From DT-110 sp030148525 (GTDB lineage Bacteria; Bacteroidota; Bacteroidia; Chitinophagales; Saprospiraceae), in contig OZ245751.1 in the NCBI GenBank assembly GCA_965227445.1, positions 434,001-498,000 of the forward strand: a stretch of 64,000 nucleotides of DNA. Reading direction: 5' to 3'. The notes below the pieces were generated by a model, which saw only the letters and a list, made by a program, of their open reading frames with translations, was not told the DNA's origin and ran no database searches. A program made the position numbers and the translations under genes. This document shows positions 15,415 through 24,528 of the stretch, piece by piece; position 1 is the stretch's first letter; each line of letters begins with the position of its first letter.

Positions 15415-17040
15415 TTAGCGAATTTGGAAGACCATGGGGTTGATCTTACGGGATACCTTGTCGCCCGGACATTTGGCCCGGACATTATTGAAGTAATATC
15501 GGTGGCCCGGAGCTGCTTGGTTTACCAAATTACGAGTAGCCTGATTAAAGGTAGCACCGGGGTTAGACACGGGAACCGGATCTTTCCTGGGCGGTGCGTG
15601 TACCAACTCGAAACCGACAATTTCACAGCGCGCATCGAAGTCAAAGTTCTGCAGTTCAGCAATCACTCCGCGTTGTGCTTTAAAGGTGCCGTTCCCAATA
15701 TCACCACTGGATTCACCACCCAGTTTTGCCACGGGGTCGGGAATGCGCTTCACCCGGAAGTCAAAGCTGGTAGGACTGAGGCCACCACCGGAAACCGTTA
15801 CGTTGGCGGTACCTTGCTCGCTTACTGTTGCTGTATACTTACCGGTACCGGTGCGGGTAAGGTTGATACCACCACCGCTGCCGCTTACGCGCAGGTCGTT
15901 GGAGGAAATACCGGCAGCAACTACCGAGATAGGGTTAGGTACACCGATGTACATTACGTTCATCTTATCGGCAGAAACCGTTACCGAACGACGACCTACT
16001 TCGTAGGTGAAGGTGCCGTCATTTTCATTTACCTCACCCGTCAATGGATTTACAACCCTGACATTCATGTTAAGGGTTTTTTGGCCGGTTGTAGATGAAG
16101 TAGCAGTATATTCTGCTCTACCCTGGTCATTTACACCAAGGTTTTGACCATTTACAGTAATGGTGATGTTTTCCGGGTTAATTTGCGAACTGTAAGCTCC
16201 TACTGCAATTTGAGCCCGAAATGGCTCGCCGGCAATGACGTAGGCTTTTTCAGCCTGTACAACCGGGAAAAAATTATCAAACTCCACCACACGACCACCC
16301 GCAAGGGTAGCCATTTGGTTTACCAGTGAGGCTTCCGAAGATTTAGCATCGGATTGCATCTGACTCATCAAAGGCAATACCGCAGCCAGAGGCATTTGAC
16401 GGAATTTAAAATCCGCCCAGCTCGTTTTGTCGGTTTCCTGCCAGGTCTCGTCATCGACGTTAAAAGGAATATTGTCTCCAATGTTTTGCACATTGAGATC
16501 AATTTCTTCTGAAGATAGCCCAAAGGTTTCGCCATGCTCTTCAAGCAGATTAGAATAAGTATCGATCAGTCGCTGACGCGTCTCCAGGATCTTCTCCTTT
16601 AACTCATCACCTTTACCCTCATCGACCAGGGTACGGGTTGTGATGTCCTTATTCTTTTTCCCTTTGGGAACTTTTTTTCCGTGGTCCATGATGTAGTCAC
16701 CTTCGTCGACCTCACCATTTTTATTACCACCGGCATCGATGAGCATATCGCGCATCTGGTCCACATAGTTGTTAAAATCAGCTACCGCTGAGCGAACTTC
16801 TTCAACAGCGGGTTCAATGGGTCTAAACTTAGCTTTAGACTCATCTTCGAGTAATTTATTCAGGCCTTGTACAGTTTGATCAAGCTGTGTTTCAACCGTG
16901 TTGATGGAGGCTTTATTACCCTTGTCGAGGGTAAAGAAAGCGTTCATCACCTCGGCGGAAACGTTCAGCGCCAGCATGGCCGTCAGTACCAGGTACATCA
17001 GGTTGATCATCAACTGCCGCGGCTCCTTAGGTATAGACAT
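15415..17040 (-). CDS. gldM: type IX secretion motor protein GldM
   Basis: 541 residues. It begins MSIPKEPRQLMINLMYLVLTAM, the conserved GldM start with a single N-terminal membrane helix (about 11-30), and the rest is periplasmic. A helical D1 domain (about 40-220, LRQRLIDTYSNLL-like) is followed by Ig-like D2-D4 domains; VRVVNPLTGEVNENDGTFTYEVG and SVTVSADKMNVMYIGVPNPI are recognisable family stretches. With GldL it forms the proton-driven rotary motor that powers T9SS and gliding. It lies 46 bp after gldL on the same strand. Confidence 0.96.
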   Translation of the reverse strand: MSIPKEPRQLMINLMYLVLTAMLALNVSAEVMNAFFTLDKGNKASINTVETQLDQTVQGLNKLLEDESKAKFRPIEPAVEEVRSAVADFNNYVDQMRDMLIDAGGNKNGEVDEGDYIMDHGKKVPKGKKNKDITTRTLVDEGKGDELKEKILETRQRLIDTYSNLLEEHGETFGLSSEEIDLNVQNIGDNIPFNVDDETWQETDKTSWADFKFRQMPLAAVLPLMSQMQSDAKSSEASLVNQMATLAGGRVVEFDNFFPVVQAEKAYVIAGEPFRAQIAVGAYSSQINPENITITVNGQNLGVNDQGRAEYTATSSTTGQKTLNMNVRVVNPLTGEVNENDGTFTYEVGRRSVTVSADKMNVMYIGVPNPISVVAAGISSNDLRVSGSGGGINLTRTGTGKYTATVSEQGTANVTVSGGGLSPTSFDFRVKRIPDPVAKLGGESSGDIGNGTFKAQRGVIAELQNFDFDARCEIVGFELVHAPPRKDPVPVSNPGATFNQATRNLVNQAAPGHRYYFNNVRAKCPGDKVSRKINPMVFQIR

Positions 17041-17086
17041 ATCTTTGGATGTTTTCTAGTTCACAATGGAATTTGATCGACTCGGA

Positions 17087-17698
17087 TTAGCCGCGATTTA
17101 CGTTAGACATAGCCGTTACGACATTGCCGTATACGTTGTTCAGCGAGCTGTAGGTCTGATTCAGGCGGCCGATGTTGGTGTTCAACTCGTTCAGTTGATC
17201 TTTGTACTGCTTGGTAGCTTCTACCGAGTCGCTCAGGTCAGCCATCGCTTCGTTGAGTTTGCTATAGAAATTGCTCATGGCCTGCAACTGGTCTTTGGTA
17301 CCACTAAAGTCTACTTCCTGCAGGGCTTTCAGGGAAGACATGCTGCGGGACATGGTTTGCAGTTCGGTCAACATACCGCCCAGTTGTTGTTCTACCACTT
17401 CTCCGTTGAGAGCAGGGGTGTTATTGACGGGCGTAACGCCGGCAGCCAGGGGCTGTACACTAGCGCTGTAGTTGTCCAGGCCCGGGTACAGTTTCTCCCA
17501 GTAGTAATCTTTCTCCGGAGGGATCAAACCCAACAACAGGAAGATACCGGCCTCAGTGAACATACCGGCCATCAGCATTTCGTTGGCGTATGGCCAGGAG
17601 AGAATCTTAAATAGTGCACCCAACAGTACTACCGAAGCACCGGCACCAATAATTAAGTTCTTGATGTACTTGAAACCTTTGGACTTGAGAAAGCTCAT
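17087..17698 (-). CDS. gldL: type IX secretion motor protein GldL
   Basis: 203 residues. Two N-terminal membrane helices (about 12-32 and 40-60), the second with FKILSWPYANEMLMAG and a buried Glu in MFTEAGIFLLLGL, match GldL/PorL. This Glu is the proposed proton-carrying residue of the GldLM motor. The C-terminal half is cytoplasmic and predicted helical/coiled-coil (ALQEVDFSGTKDQLQAMSNFYSKL). The usual gldK-gldL order is kept, but the two genes are 308 bp apart with hairpins between, so gldL probably has its own promoter or a processed leader. Confidence 0.96.
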   Translation of the reverse strand: MSFLKSKGFKYIKNLIIGAGASVVLLGALFKILSWPYANEMLMAGMFTEAGIFLLLGLIPPEKDYYWEKLYPGLDNYSASVQPLAAGVTPVNNTPALNGEVVEQQLGGMLTELQTMSRSMSSLKALQEVDFSGTKDQLQAMSNFYSKLNEAMADLSDSVEATKQYKDQLNELNTNIGRLNQTYSSLNNVYGNVVTAMSNVNRG

Positions 17699-18006
17699 TT
17701 TGTGTATTTTTTATGATTGTATGGATTATTTCTGTGTCCGTAGCTGGTATACCGCTTCCGAAAAGAGTTGGGCTTCGCCCAACCTTTTCACGCGAGTATA
17801 TACTCGACTCTAAGTGGTTTGGGCCACCAAACCACTTCGTTGTCGGTATAATCGCTACATCCACATAATGCGGGCTCCCGCAAAAGTTACAGGTGATCCC
17901 GAATTTTTTTATGACTTTATCTACGATATGAAATAAGGATATTGCAGGCGGTCCTGCAATATCCTTATATTCATGGAATTCAATGAGTTAGCTTGGAAAG
18001 CCCGCT
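17699..18006 (-). promoter_or_regulatory. gldK-gldL spacer with a terminator-like hairpin and three further hairpins
   Basis: Just after gldK, 17933-17968 forms a perfect 16-bp stem with a 4-nt CGGT loop (left arm begins ATAAGGATATTG). Then come three hairpins on the way to gldL: AAGTGGTTTGG/CCAAACCACTT with loop GCCA (17812-17837), the palindrome CGAGTATATACTCG (17793-17806), and a GTTGGGC/GCCCAAC stem flanked by AAAAG/CTTTT (17761-17788). No gene is present. The first may end the gldK transcript; the others would sit in the 5' leader of gldL. Confidence 0.6.
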
Positions 18007-19248
18007 TTAGAAGTCATTGAGTGAACGACCCATGAAGGTTAGTGCACAGCGGAATCCAACGTAGGATTTGGTCGTATCCTGGTATTCAAAGGTCCGGGTG
18101 CTGGTCTGAAGGAAATGGTAAACATCTTTCCAGGAACCGCCGCGAATAACTTTTCGCTTGTCGGCCGGCGTATCGTTTTCCTGGGCGTCGTAGCGAATAT
18201 CGGGGTTCATATCGTGTATAAAAGCGTAGGAGTTTTCGTAGAAGGCGCTACTGGTCCACTCGGCTACGTTCCCGGCCATATTGTACAGGCCGTAATCGTT
18301 GGGGAAGTAAGCATCCGCACGTACCGTATACATGCCGCCATCTTCCGGATAGTTACCACGACCGGGCTTAAAGTTAGCCAGCAGGCATCCCTTGGCGTTG
18401 CGAACATAAGGACCACCCCATGGATAAGGAGCCAGGTCACGACCACCACGGGCTGCGTACTCCCATTCAAACTCGGTAGGGAGGCGGAAGTTCTCAATCT
18501 TCACACCGTCTTTTTGATCGGACTGGTAAGCATTCCAGATGCGGGTACGCCAATCGGCGAAAGCACTGGCCATTTCCCAATCCACACCTACCACCGGATA
18601 ATCATCATAGGCGGGGTGGGAGAAGTAATTACGGGCCATGGGCTCATTGTAGGAATAGGCGAAGTCACGCACCCAAACCAGGGTGTCGGGGTAAATTTTC
18701 GTCTCTTGTTCTACGATGAAGGAGCTACGCGGGGAGTTACCACGATCTTTTGCGGCGCGCTTCCAGTCGTACCAATCGTATTTGTAGTCGAACAACTCGA
18801 CATTGTATTCTTTACTGGTGCCCAGCCGGTCGTCGCCCTGGTAGTAAAGATCTTCGAGGGCTTCGTCCTGCCAGTCGATCTCGTATTCCCAGTCGATCAT
18901 TTCCTCCTCGGTATCGTCACGGAAGTGACCGAGGATGGTGTGAGCGATGGAATCGCGAACCCAGTACACAAACTGGCGATATTCGTTATTCGTGATTTCC
19001 GTGTCATCCATGTAGAAACCCTGGATAGAGATCGTCTTCGGGCGTTGGATGAAAGTATTGGCTACGTCCTGGTCACCTACACCGATGGTGAAGGTTCCGG
19101 AGGGTACATAAACCATACCGTAAGGATTAATTCCGTTCCAGGAGGGTCGGTCTTGAACACCGATCAACTCTCCAGTCTGGCGACTTCCGCCGCATGACGT
19201 TGCTAGTACCACCAGCGATGCCAGTGCAATCTTGAGTACATTTTTCAT
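18007..19248 (-). CDS. gldK: type IX secretion lipoprotein GldK
   Basis: 413 residues. A lipoprotein signal (MKNVLKIALASLVVLATSC, Cys 19) is followed by a formylglycine-generating-enzyme (FGE-sulfatase) fold: MVYVPSGTFTIG, YMDDTEITNNEYRQFV, FRLPTEFEWEYAARGG, MAGNVAEWTSSAF, VIRGGSWKD and YVGFRCALTF. GldK uses this fold structurally, not as an enzyme, and forms the ring complex with GldN under the outer membrane. Position before gldL-M-N supports gldK rather than its paralogue gldJ. A promoter with well-spaced -33 and -7 boxes lies 54 bp upstream. Confidence 0.93.
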   Translation of the reverse strand: MKNVLKIALASLVVLATSCGGSRQTGELIGVQDRPSWNGINPYGMVYVPSGTFTIGVGDQDVANTFIQRPKTISIQGFYMDDTEITNNEYRQFVYWVRDSIAHTILGHFRDDTEEEMIDWEYEIDWQDEALEDLYYQGDDRLGTSKEYNVELFDYKYDWYDWKRAAKDRGNSPRSSFIVEQETKIYPDTLVWVRDFAYSYNEPMARNYFSHPAYDDYPVVGVDWEMASAFADWRTRIWNAYQSDQKDGVKIENFRLPTEFEWEYAARGGRDLAPYPWGGPYVRNAKGCLLANFKPGRGNYPEDGGMYTVRADAYFPNDYGLYNMAGNVAEWTSSAFYENSYAFIHDMNPDIRYDAQENDTPADKRKVIRGGSWKDVYHFLQTSTRTFEYQDTTKSYVGFRCALTFMGRSLNDF

Positions 19249-19301
19249 GTTAACACCCGAGTTTTCCTTCAGATTTAATGTATGACCTTTGAAAGCGGTT
19301 A

Positions 19302-19330
19302 CAAAGATAGACCGTTTGCAATTTCTTCAA
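19302..19330 (-). promoter_or_regulatory. promoter of gldK
   Basis: On the minus strand TTTTTG (its TTG at 19330-19328) is followed after 18 bp by TATCTTTG (19309-19302). This fits the Bacteroidetes -33/-7 pattern (TTG and TAnnTTTG). The ATG of gldK is 54 bp downstream. Confidence 0.65.
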
Positions 19331-19590
19331 AAATTAAAAAATTCTATTTGCTGTGAAACAGCACGGTTTAACGTTTGACACATGACTAACGTACCCTCAT
19401 CCCGCCTTATTATTGCCAGTCGTGACTATTTTCATTTTTGTCATGCTGGCCGACAATGTGGTGTTAGGAACAGTGGATCGCTTCGCAGAAATAGGTGCTT
19501 TTCCGCGCTTTCAACGGAACACCAGGCGGTCGATTCCACTTGTCGCAGAACCATTATTTTCGGAAGCGGTATAAACGCTCGTTAGCGGGA
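19331..19590. other. rest of the porP-gldK spacer
   Basis: Together with the gldK leader (19249-19330), this makes a spacer of about 340 bp between porP and gldK. Apart from the gldK promoter I find no gene, clear hairpin terminator or repeat. Short open frames on the plus strand look like chance. Confidence 0.4.
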
Positions 19591-20562
19591 TTAGAACGCA
19601 CGTGGATGGTAAATAATTTTAGGCGGACGGCCCTGACCGATAGATTTATTTATCCGGTAGCTCAGCAAAATCTCATGTGATCCGTTGCTCACCGTGTTTA
19701 AGTTGCTGATAGTGAGGTCATAAGCATAGGCAAGTCGAAGGCTTTCACTCACGTTCCAGGCACCGAGTACAGCTATGGCATCCAGACTATTTGTATTGTA
19801 TCCACGCAGGGACGCACCTACGCCAAAGGTTTGATCATACACCCCCATCACGCTGACCTCCGTCTGTGTTTCCACCAAATCGCTGCGAACCATAAGTGAT
19901 GGCTGCAGACTCAGGGAATAGCCAACGTCGATCAGGGCGGTAGCTGTACCAAAAAAAGTACGGGTAGTTTGAATATCGAGGGTAGTAAGACCAATGGTCG
20001 GTTCCGTCAGGTTGCGAACCGATATTCCCCCTTCTAACCATTCACTTTTGTAGTAGATACCAGCATCGAAGGTAGGGGTTTGTCCCGATTCTTCGGTGAG
20101 TGGCAATTCGTTGTCCTGATGATCGATCAATCCGTTATCCGGATCGTAGATGCCGTCGGGTGTCCTGATACGGCTGCCATCCAGGGATCGTTGTAAAATT
20201 CCGCCGGCCAGGCCGAACGACAAAACACCACCGCCTACTTCCAGCTGGTAGTTATAGGCCAATTGAACCAGGGTACTTTGTTGTACTCCGATCTGGTCGG
20301 TTTCAAATTGCAGACCGATTCCGCCGCGGGCAATATACAGTGGCATGTGAGCATTGATCGAGCTATTGCTGGGGCTTTCGGGCAGATCGACCCACTGCTT
20401 GCGGTAAGTACCATTGATACTCAGTCCGTAGTCCATGCCGGCATAGGCGGGGTTGTAATTAAACCGGTTCATCATGTACAAACTGTACTGAATACCTTGT
20501 TGGGCCGGGAGTAAGCTTAGGCTTCCGCCAAAAAAAAGGACTACAAGCAAGCAATTTTTCAT
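19591..20562 (-). CDS. PorP/SprF-family type IX secretion outer-membrane protein
   Basis: 323 residues with a signal peptide (MKNCLLVVLFFGGSLSLLPAQ). The start of the mature protein, QYSLYMMNRFNYNPAYAGMD, is the hallmark of PorP/SprF proteins. So is the alternating beta-barrel pattern that follows (INGTYRKQWVDLP, GIGLQFETDQIG, LAYNYQLEVGGG). These 14-strand barrels attach to the GldM/PorM axis or help surface display of SprB-like adhesins. It precedes gldK on the same strand, as in the classic porP-porK-L-M-N order, but 342 bp separate them. It starts 22 bp after the DUF255 stop. Confidence 0.9.
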   Translation of the reverse strand: MKNCLLVVLFFGGSLSLLPAQQGIQYSLYMMNRFNYNPAYAGMDYGLSINGTYRKQWVDLPESPSNSSINAHMPLYIARGGIGLQFETDQIGVQQSTLVQLAYNYQLEVGGGVLSFGLAGGILQRSLDGSRIRTPDGIYDPDNGLIDHQDNELPLTEESGQTPTFDAGIYYKSEWLEGGISVRNLTEPTIGLTTLDIQTTRTFFGTATALIDVGYSLSLQPSLMVRSDLVETQTEVSVMGVYDQTFGVGASLRGYNTNSLDAIAVLGAWNVSESLRLAYAYDLTISNLNTVSNGSHEILLSYRINKSIGQGRPPKIIYHPRAF

Positions 20563-20584
20563 GTACCAAATGTTTTAAGCCACA

Positions 20585-22645
20585 TTATTGGAGCGCCAGC
20601 TCCGCCAGTTGTTTTTCTGCCTCGGTAACCGATCCTACGGGGCGTTGGCAAGTATAGTTCTGGCAAATATATATCCGGGTGGATTCGTCATCCTGGTCCC
20701 TGCCCTCAAACAAGGGGAAAGATTCACTACCGGTGCGGTGCGTCATCAACAGGCTGCCCGGGCGATAAGCATACCTCAGTTCAGCTCCCGCCCTCATCCA
20801 ATCTCGCCCGACGATCACAATTTCGGGACCGGGCAGCGTTTGCATCAGCAGACACCGTCCCCACCGGGCAAAAGAAGAGGGAAAGCGCAATGTGGCTTTT
20901 TCCAGAGAGGCGATCATTATCCGGGATTGCTCCCGGTATTCGGATCGGTCAAAGTAGCGGCCGAGCTCCATCAGATTCTGACACATAGTGGCGTTCCCGG
21001 AAGGCATGGCGGAGTCATACAAATCCTTTTTACGGATAGGTGTCTCCGTTTGCTCCACAGTAGTAAAATAGAACAAATTAGTGTGTTCATCAAGGAAGTG
21101 CTGACGCACGTAATCGGTAACGTCGGCTGCCTTGCGAAGCCAATCCGTGTCGAAGGTGGCTTCGTACAGGTTGATCATGGCCTCAATCAGCAGGGCATAG
21201 TCATCGAGGAAGGCTTCGTGATCCGAAGGGCCATCCTTCCAGGCGTGGACGTATCCACCTTCCGCCCGTTTGAACGAATCCAGAATAAAGGCCATTTTTT
21301 GTTGGGCCCGATCGAGGTACAACTGATTTTCCAGGGCAATTGCACATTTGGCGTAAGCCCCGATCATCAGGGCGTTCCACCCCAGGAGTTGTTTGTCATC
21401 GAGTCCGGGCCTGCCCCGCTTCTCCCTGGCCTGTAATAGCTTTTGGCGGGAGTGCTCCAGGCTAGCGGCTACTTTTTTTGCCGAAAGGCTATGCTTTTTG
21501 GCGAAAGCCTCCAGCGAATAAGGACGCCAGAGGATATTGTGCCCTTCCCAGTTTCCTGCTTCACTAACATCGTAATAATCAATGAAAAGGGCAGCCTCTT
21601 CGCCGAGGATACGCTCAATTTCTTCCTGAGACCATATATAGAAGGTGCCTTCCTTGCCTTCGGAATCGGCATCAAGGGCGGAGTAAAACCCCTGTTCGGG
21701 ATGCTGCATCTCCCGCTCAACCCATTCGATGGTTTGCTCGATAATGTCAAAGTACTCCTCCTTGTTGTGGTAGCGGCAGCGATCGGCGAGCAGGCCCAGT
21801 AGCAGGGCATTGTCGTAGAGCATCTTTTCGAAGTGGGGCACCAGCCATTGCCGGTCGGTGGCGTAGCGGGCGAAGCCACCGCCCAGCTGATCGTATATAC
21901 CACCGCGAATCATGTGCTCCAGGCTGTGGTCGAGGTGCTCCAGGGCATCCGGGTCATTGCGAAGCAGGTGGTGATCCAGCAGCCACCGCAGCGACATGGT
22001 TTGGGGGAATTTCGGAGCCCCTCCGAATCCACCGTGCTCCTTGTCACGGTTTTGGTACAATTGATCGCGCAGGGACCTGATCTTTTCCAGGGTCTCTTCG
22101 GCCTCGCCGGGTTTGGCAAGATCGGCCAGTGGTTCGATGACGGCCGATTCGGATTGTTGCAACATAAGCAACAACTTGCTGGCCTGATCTTCCACTACCT
22201 CTTGCTTTTGGTGATAAAGGTTATGGACCCGTTGCAGCAATTCCATCCAGGAGGGCCGGTTGTGGTGACTCACGGGGGGGAAATAGGTGCCGGCGTAAAA
22301 GGGCCGGCCATCGGGCAGGAGGAAGCAGTTCAACGGCCACCCCCCCGATCCGGTAATGGCCTGGCATACCTCCATGTATACCTGATCCAGATCGGGCCGT
22401 TCTTCCCGATCAATTTTTATGTTGATAAAGTGCTCATTCATGAAGGCAGCCACGGGTTCTTTTTCGAACGATTCGCGGGCCATTACGTGGCACCAATGGC
22501 AGGTAGAATAACCGACGCTGACCAGGATGGGCTTGTTTTCCGCTTTGGCTTTGGCCAGTGCTTCGTCGGACCAGGGGTACCAATCGACGGGGTTGTCGGC
22601 GTGCTGTAAGAGGTAAGGGCTTGATTCGTGTTGGAGGCGATTCAT
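20585..22645 (-). CDS. thioredoxin-domain DUF255 protein (YyaL/SPATA20-like)
   Basis: 686 residues, full length for the family. It begins MNRLQHESSPYLLQHADNPVDWYPW, the diagnostic start of DUF255, followed by a thioredoxin-like fold with active site CHWC (49-52, in GYSTCHWCHVM). The remaining ~450 residues form the alpha/alpha toroid of the cellobiose-2-epimerase/glucosaminyl hydrolase type (GGFGGAPKFPQ, GGIYDQLGGGFARYATD, MPSGNATM). The protein has no signal peptide and is cytoplasmic. The reaction is not established, and disulfide reduction linked to a sugar substrate is only a suggestion. It is probably co-transcribed with porP downstream. Confidence 0.9.
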   Translation of the reverse strand: MNRLQHESSPYLLQHADNPVDWYPWSDEALAKAKAENKPILVSVGYSTCHWCHVMARESFEKEPVAAFMNEHFINIKIDREERPDLDQVYMEVCQAITGSGGWPLNCFLLPDGRPFYAGTYFPPVSHHNRPSWMELLQRVHNLYHQKQEVVEDQASKLLLMLQQSESAVIEPLADLAKPGEAEETLEKIRSLRDQLYQNRDKEHGGFGGAPKFPQTMSLRWLLDHHLLRNDPDALEHLDHSLEHMIRGGIYDQLGGGFARYATDRQWLVPHFEKMLYDNALLLGLLADRCRYHNKEEYFDIIEQTIEWVEREMQHPEQGFYSALDADSEGKEGTFYIWSQEEIERILGEEAALFIDYYDVSEAGNWEGHNILWRPYSLEAFAKKHSLSAKKVAASLEHSRQKLLQAREKRGRPGLDDKQLLGWNALMIGAYAKCAIALENQLYLDRAQQKMAFILDSFKRAEGGYVHAWKDGPSDHEAFLDDYALLIEAMINLYEATFDTDWLRKAADVTDYVRQHFLDEHTNLFYFTTVEQTETPIRKKDLYDSAMPSGNATMCQNLMELGRYFDRSEYREQSRIMIASLEKATLRFPSSFARWGRCLLMQTLPGPEIVIVGRDWMRAGAELRYAYRPGSLLMTHRTGSESFPLFEGRDQDDESTRIYICQNYTCQRPVGSVTEAEKQLAELALQ

Positions 22646-22730
22646 GTGCTAAATGTAAGGATGTCTGTCAGGCATCACAGGAATATAGACATTAAACCAG
22701 CCCCGGGACCCATAGTTCACTATGGAAGTG

Positions 22731-23447
22731 CTAACTAATGGCGTAGGTTGTCAGGCGACATTTTACCTGCAGGATTTGTTTGACATCCTCGAGATCGACT
22801 TCGTAAGGTTTATAGACAGCATCGTTGTCGGAAATGAGGCGCAGGTGACCGGCGGAATCACCCGATTTGAGCTGCTGCACGCGTTTGGCAACGACGACAT
22901 CGGTCACGACTACGTATACCTGATTATCCCGGATGGGAGCACCGCGGTCGAGCCGTTCGCAAATGACCAGGTCTCCGTTCGTAATGGTAGGCAGCATGCT
23001 GTCCCCGCTGATTTCCACCGCGATCAGGTCTCCTTCCAGTCCGGGGACGGAAAAGCGTGGGAGGTCGGATCCGGCGGCGATGTCCTGATCGACGGCATCA
23101 CCGGCCAGGGCGCGCAGCGGGGCGAGTACGATATTGCCACCTGCACTGAACTGGCGGTCTTCAAGATCCCGAACAGCCACTCCACCGGGCGAATCGGCAT
23201 CGGGCATGAACATGTGTGGCGAATTGCCAAACAGGAAGTTGGCATTAACTCCGTAATTGTCAAACAATTTGTTGAGTTGGTCCACCGTAATGTTCCGCTG
23301 ACCCTTAAGAATACTGTTGATAACATGGTTGTAGGTACCCAGCTTCTTGGCTATATCGGATTTGCCCTTGATGATGTTTCGCTTTTCCAGCTCGTGGAAA
23401 ACAGTGCTAAAGCGTTGATTGACAATATGATCGGAAAAGTTGCCCAT
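22731..23447 (-). CDS. XRE/S24 (LexA-like) self-cleaving repressor
   Basis: 238 residues from the Met at 23447 (MGNFSDHIVNQRF). The frame is open a further 107 codons upstream, but those cross the operator-like palindromes and have no family match. An N-terminal helix-turn-helix (about 28-52, SDIAKKLGTYNHVINSILKG) is followed by a S24 peptidase domain: GDSMLPT with the nucleophile Ser 150, and VVVAKRV with the general-base Lys 188. Ala-Gly pairs at 102-103 and 115-116 are candidate autocleavage sites. It is probably a cytoplasmic stress- or damage-responsive repressor, autoregulated through the GTTTT/AAAAC palindromes just upstream. Confidence 0.85.
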   Translation of the reverse strand: MGNFSDHIVNQRFSTVFHELEKRNIIKGKSDIAKKLGTYNHVINSILKGQRNITVDQLNKLFDNYGVNANFLFGNSPHMFMPDADSPGGVAVRDLEDRQFSAGGNIVLAPLRALAGDAVDQDIAAGSDLPRFSVPGLEGDLIAVEISGDSMLPTITNGDLVICERLDRGAPIRDNQVYVVVTDVVVAKRVQQLKSGDSAGHLRLISDNDAVYKPYEVDLEDVKQILQVKCRLTTYAIS

Positions 23448-23451
23448 TTTT

Positions 23452-23498
23452 GTTTTAAAATGTTTTAATAAAACTGGTTTTTTAAAACTATATGTTTT
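23452..23498. promoter_or_regulatory. clustered GTTTT/AAAAC palindromes, candidate operator
   Basis: Between the repressor start and the divergent glucosaminidase gene are GTTTTAAAA (23452-23460), GTTTTAATAAAAC (23462-23474), GTTTTTTAAAAC (23477-23488) and a half site GTTTTA (23494-23499). Two are clean palindromes with arms GTTTT and AAAAC. Their place immediately upstream of a LexA-like repressor gene suggests binding sites for its own product. This is inferred, since no footprint is known. Confidence 0.55.
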
Positions 23499-23582
23499 AT
23501 ATTTGTGGTGTTGCCGGTTGAGAAAAACACGCACGTGTAAACAAGCCGGCATAAGATACAAAAAGTTGCTAAAAATTGAGTT

Positions 23583-24407
23583 ATGAAACAGCGTCCACCC
23601 AAAAAATTTTGGAATCGCCAACGCAAAGAAGGCAGCCGGGATGCTGGCGGTGAGCGCTCTTTGCACGCTACTGCCCCCACTGGTGCCCCCGGGCTCCGAA
23701 AATTGATCGATGGTCCGGTTCGTTTTGTACGCGGCCTGCAAAAGTGGTACATCGCCCTTAAATTTCAACTATTTCGCTTTTCCGGCGGACTGTTGGGACG
23801 CGGCCGTTTTCCCTGGCTTAAACTCGGCATGCTGGTGCTGGCACTGTTCTTTTTGTTTAAAAAGGACCTGCAGTTTACCATAAACCTCGGCAAGTTAAAA
23901 AATTCCGCAGCTGCTCACCGCGAACTCGCTCAGGGGGATGAGCACGTGGAGGAAATGGGGGTTGGATCGGCCCTGACTTCCGTCAAAAAAAATAAGAGTC
24001 CGGATCTGGCAACAGTGGGATCGCTTGATCCGGAGGACGTTCAGAATTACATCGACCGGTTTCAGGAAGTCGCTCGCATGGAAATGAAGAAGTACCTGAT
24101 CCCCGCCAGTATCAAACTTGCACAAGGCATCGCGGAGAGCCATGCCGGTATGAGTCGGGAAGCCACCGAAGGTAATAACCACTTTGGAGATGCCATGCAA
24201 GTGATGGCTTATACCACGGCCTGGGAAAACTGGCGAGCGCATTCTGTCCTGTTACAGCGTTCTTACCCCGAATTATTTGAGGGAAGCACCAGGTACGAGG
24301 CCTGGGCTAAAGGCCTGAAGAAAGCGGGCTATTCTAAAGACCGAAACTACGATCGAAAGCTAATTGAGATAATCGAAGCCTATGACCTGGCGCGTTTTGA
24401 CCGCTAG
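23583..24407 (+). CDS. membrane-anchored glucosaminidase-domain protein
   Basis: 274 residues. A basic cytoplasmic N-terminus (1-76) and one membrane helix (about 78-92, LKLGMLVLALFFLF) precede a glucosaminidase (GH73-like, FlgJ/Mnd) domain at about 155-270. YLIPASIKLAQGIAESHAG carries the expected catalytic Glu (185), followed by NNHFG (198-202) and AWAKGLKKAGYSKDRNYDRKLIEIIEAYDL. In most relatives a 25-30 residue Cys-containing stretch follows NNHFG; here it is cut to DAMQVM. It would cleave peptidoglycan glycan strands in the periplasm, if active. It is divergent from the S24 repressor and may share its operator. Confidence 0.82.
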   Translation: MKQRPPKKFWNRQRKEGSRDAGGERSLHATAPTGAPGLRKLIDGPVRFVRGLQKWYIALKFQLFRFSGGLLGRGRFPWLKLGMLVLALFFLFKKDLQFTINLGKLKNSAAAHRELAQGDEHVEEMGVGSALTSVKKNKSPDLATVGSLDPEDVQNYIDRFQEVARMEMKKYLIPASIKLAQGIAESHAGMSREATEGNNHFGDAMQVMAYTTAWENWRAHSVLLQRSYPELFEGSTRYEAWAKGLKKAGYSKDRNYDRKLIEIIEAYDLARFDR

Positions 24408-24528
24408 TCGGTAATCGTGCCTCCATGAACATATTCAAAACCTGCTTCCCACGGGAGGCTATCTACTACCAAGCGTTCATGTAACCTTCTATCTATATCC
24501 TTTTCTAAGTGGTTTTTCTCATGATTTG

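Noticed and set aside
23448..23768. Long N-terminal extension of the S24 repressor
   Set aside because: It would read through the palindromic operator-like region and into the divergent gene; the family start is at 23447.
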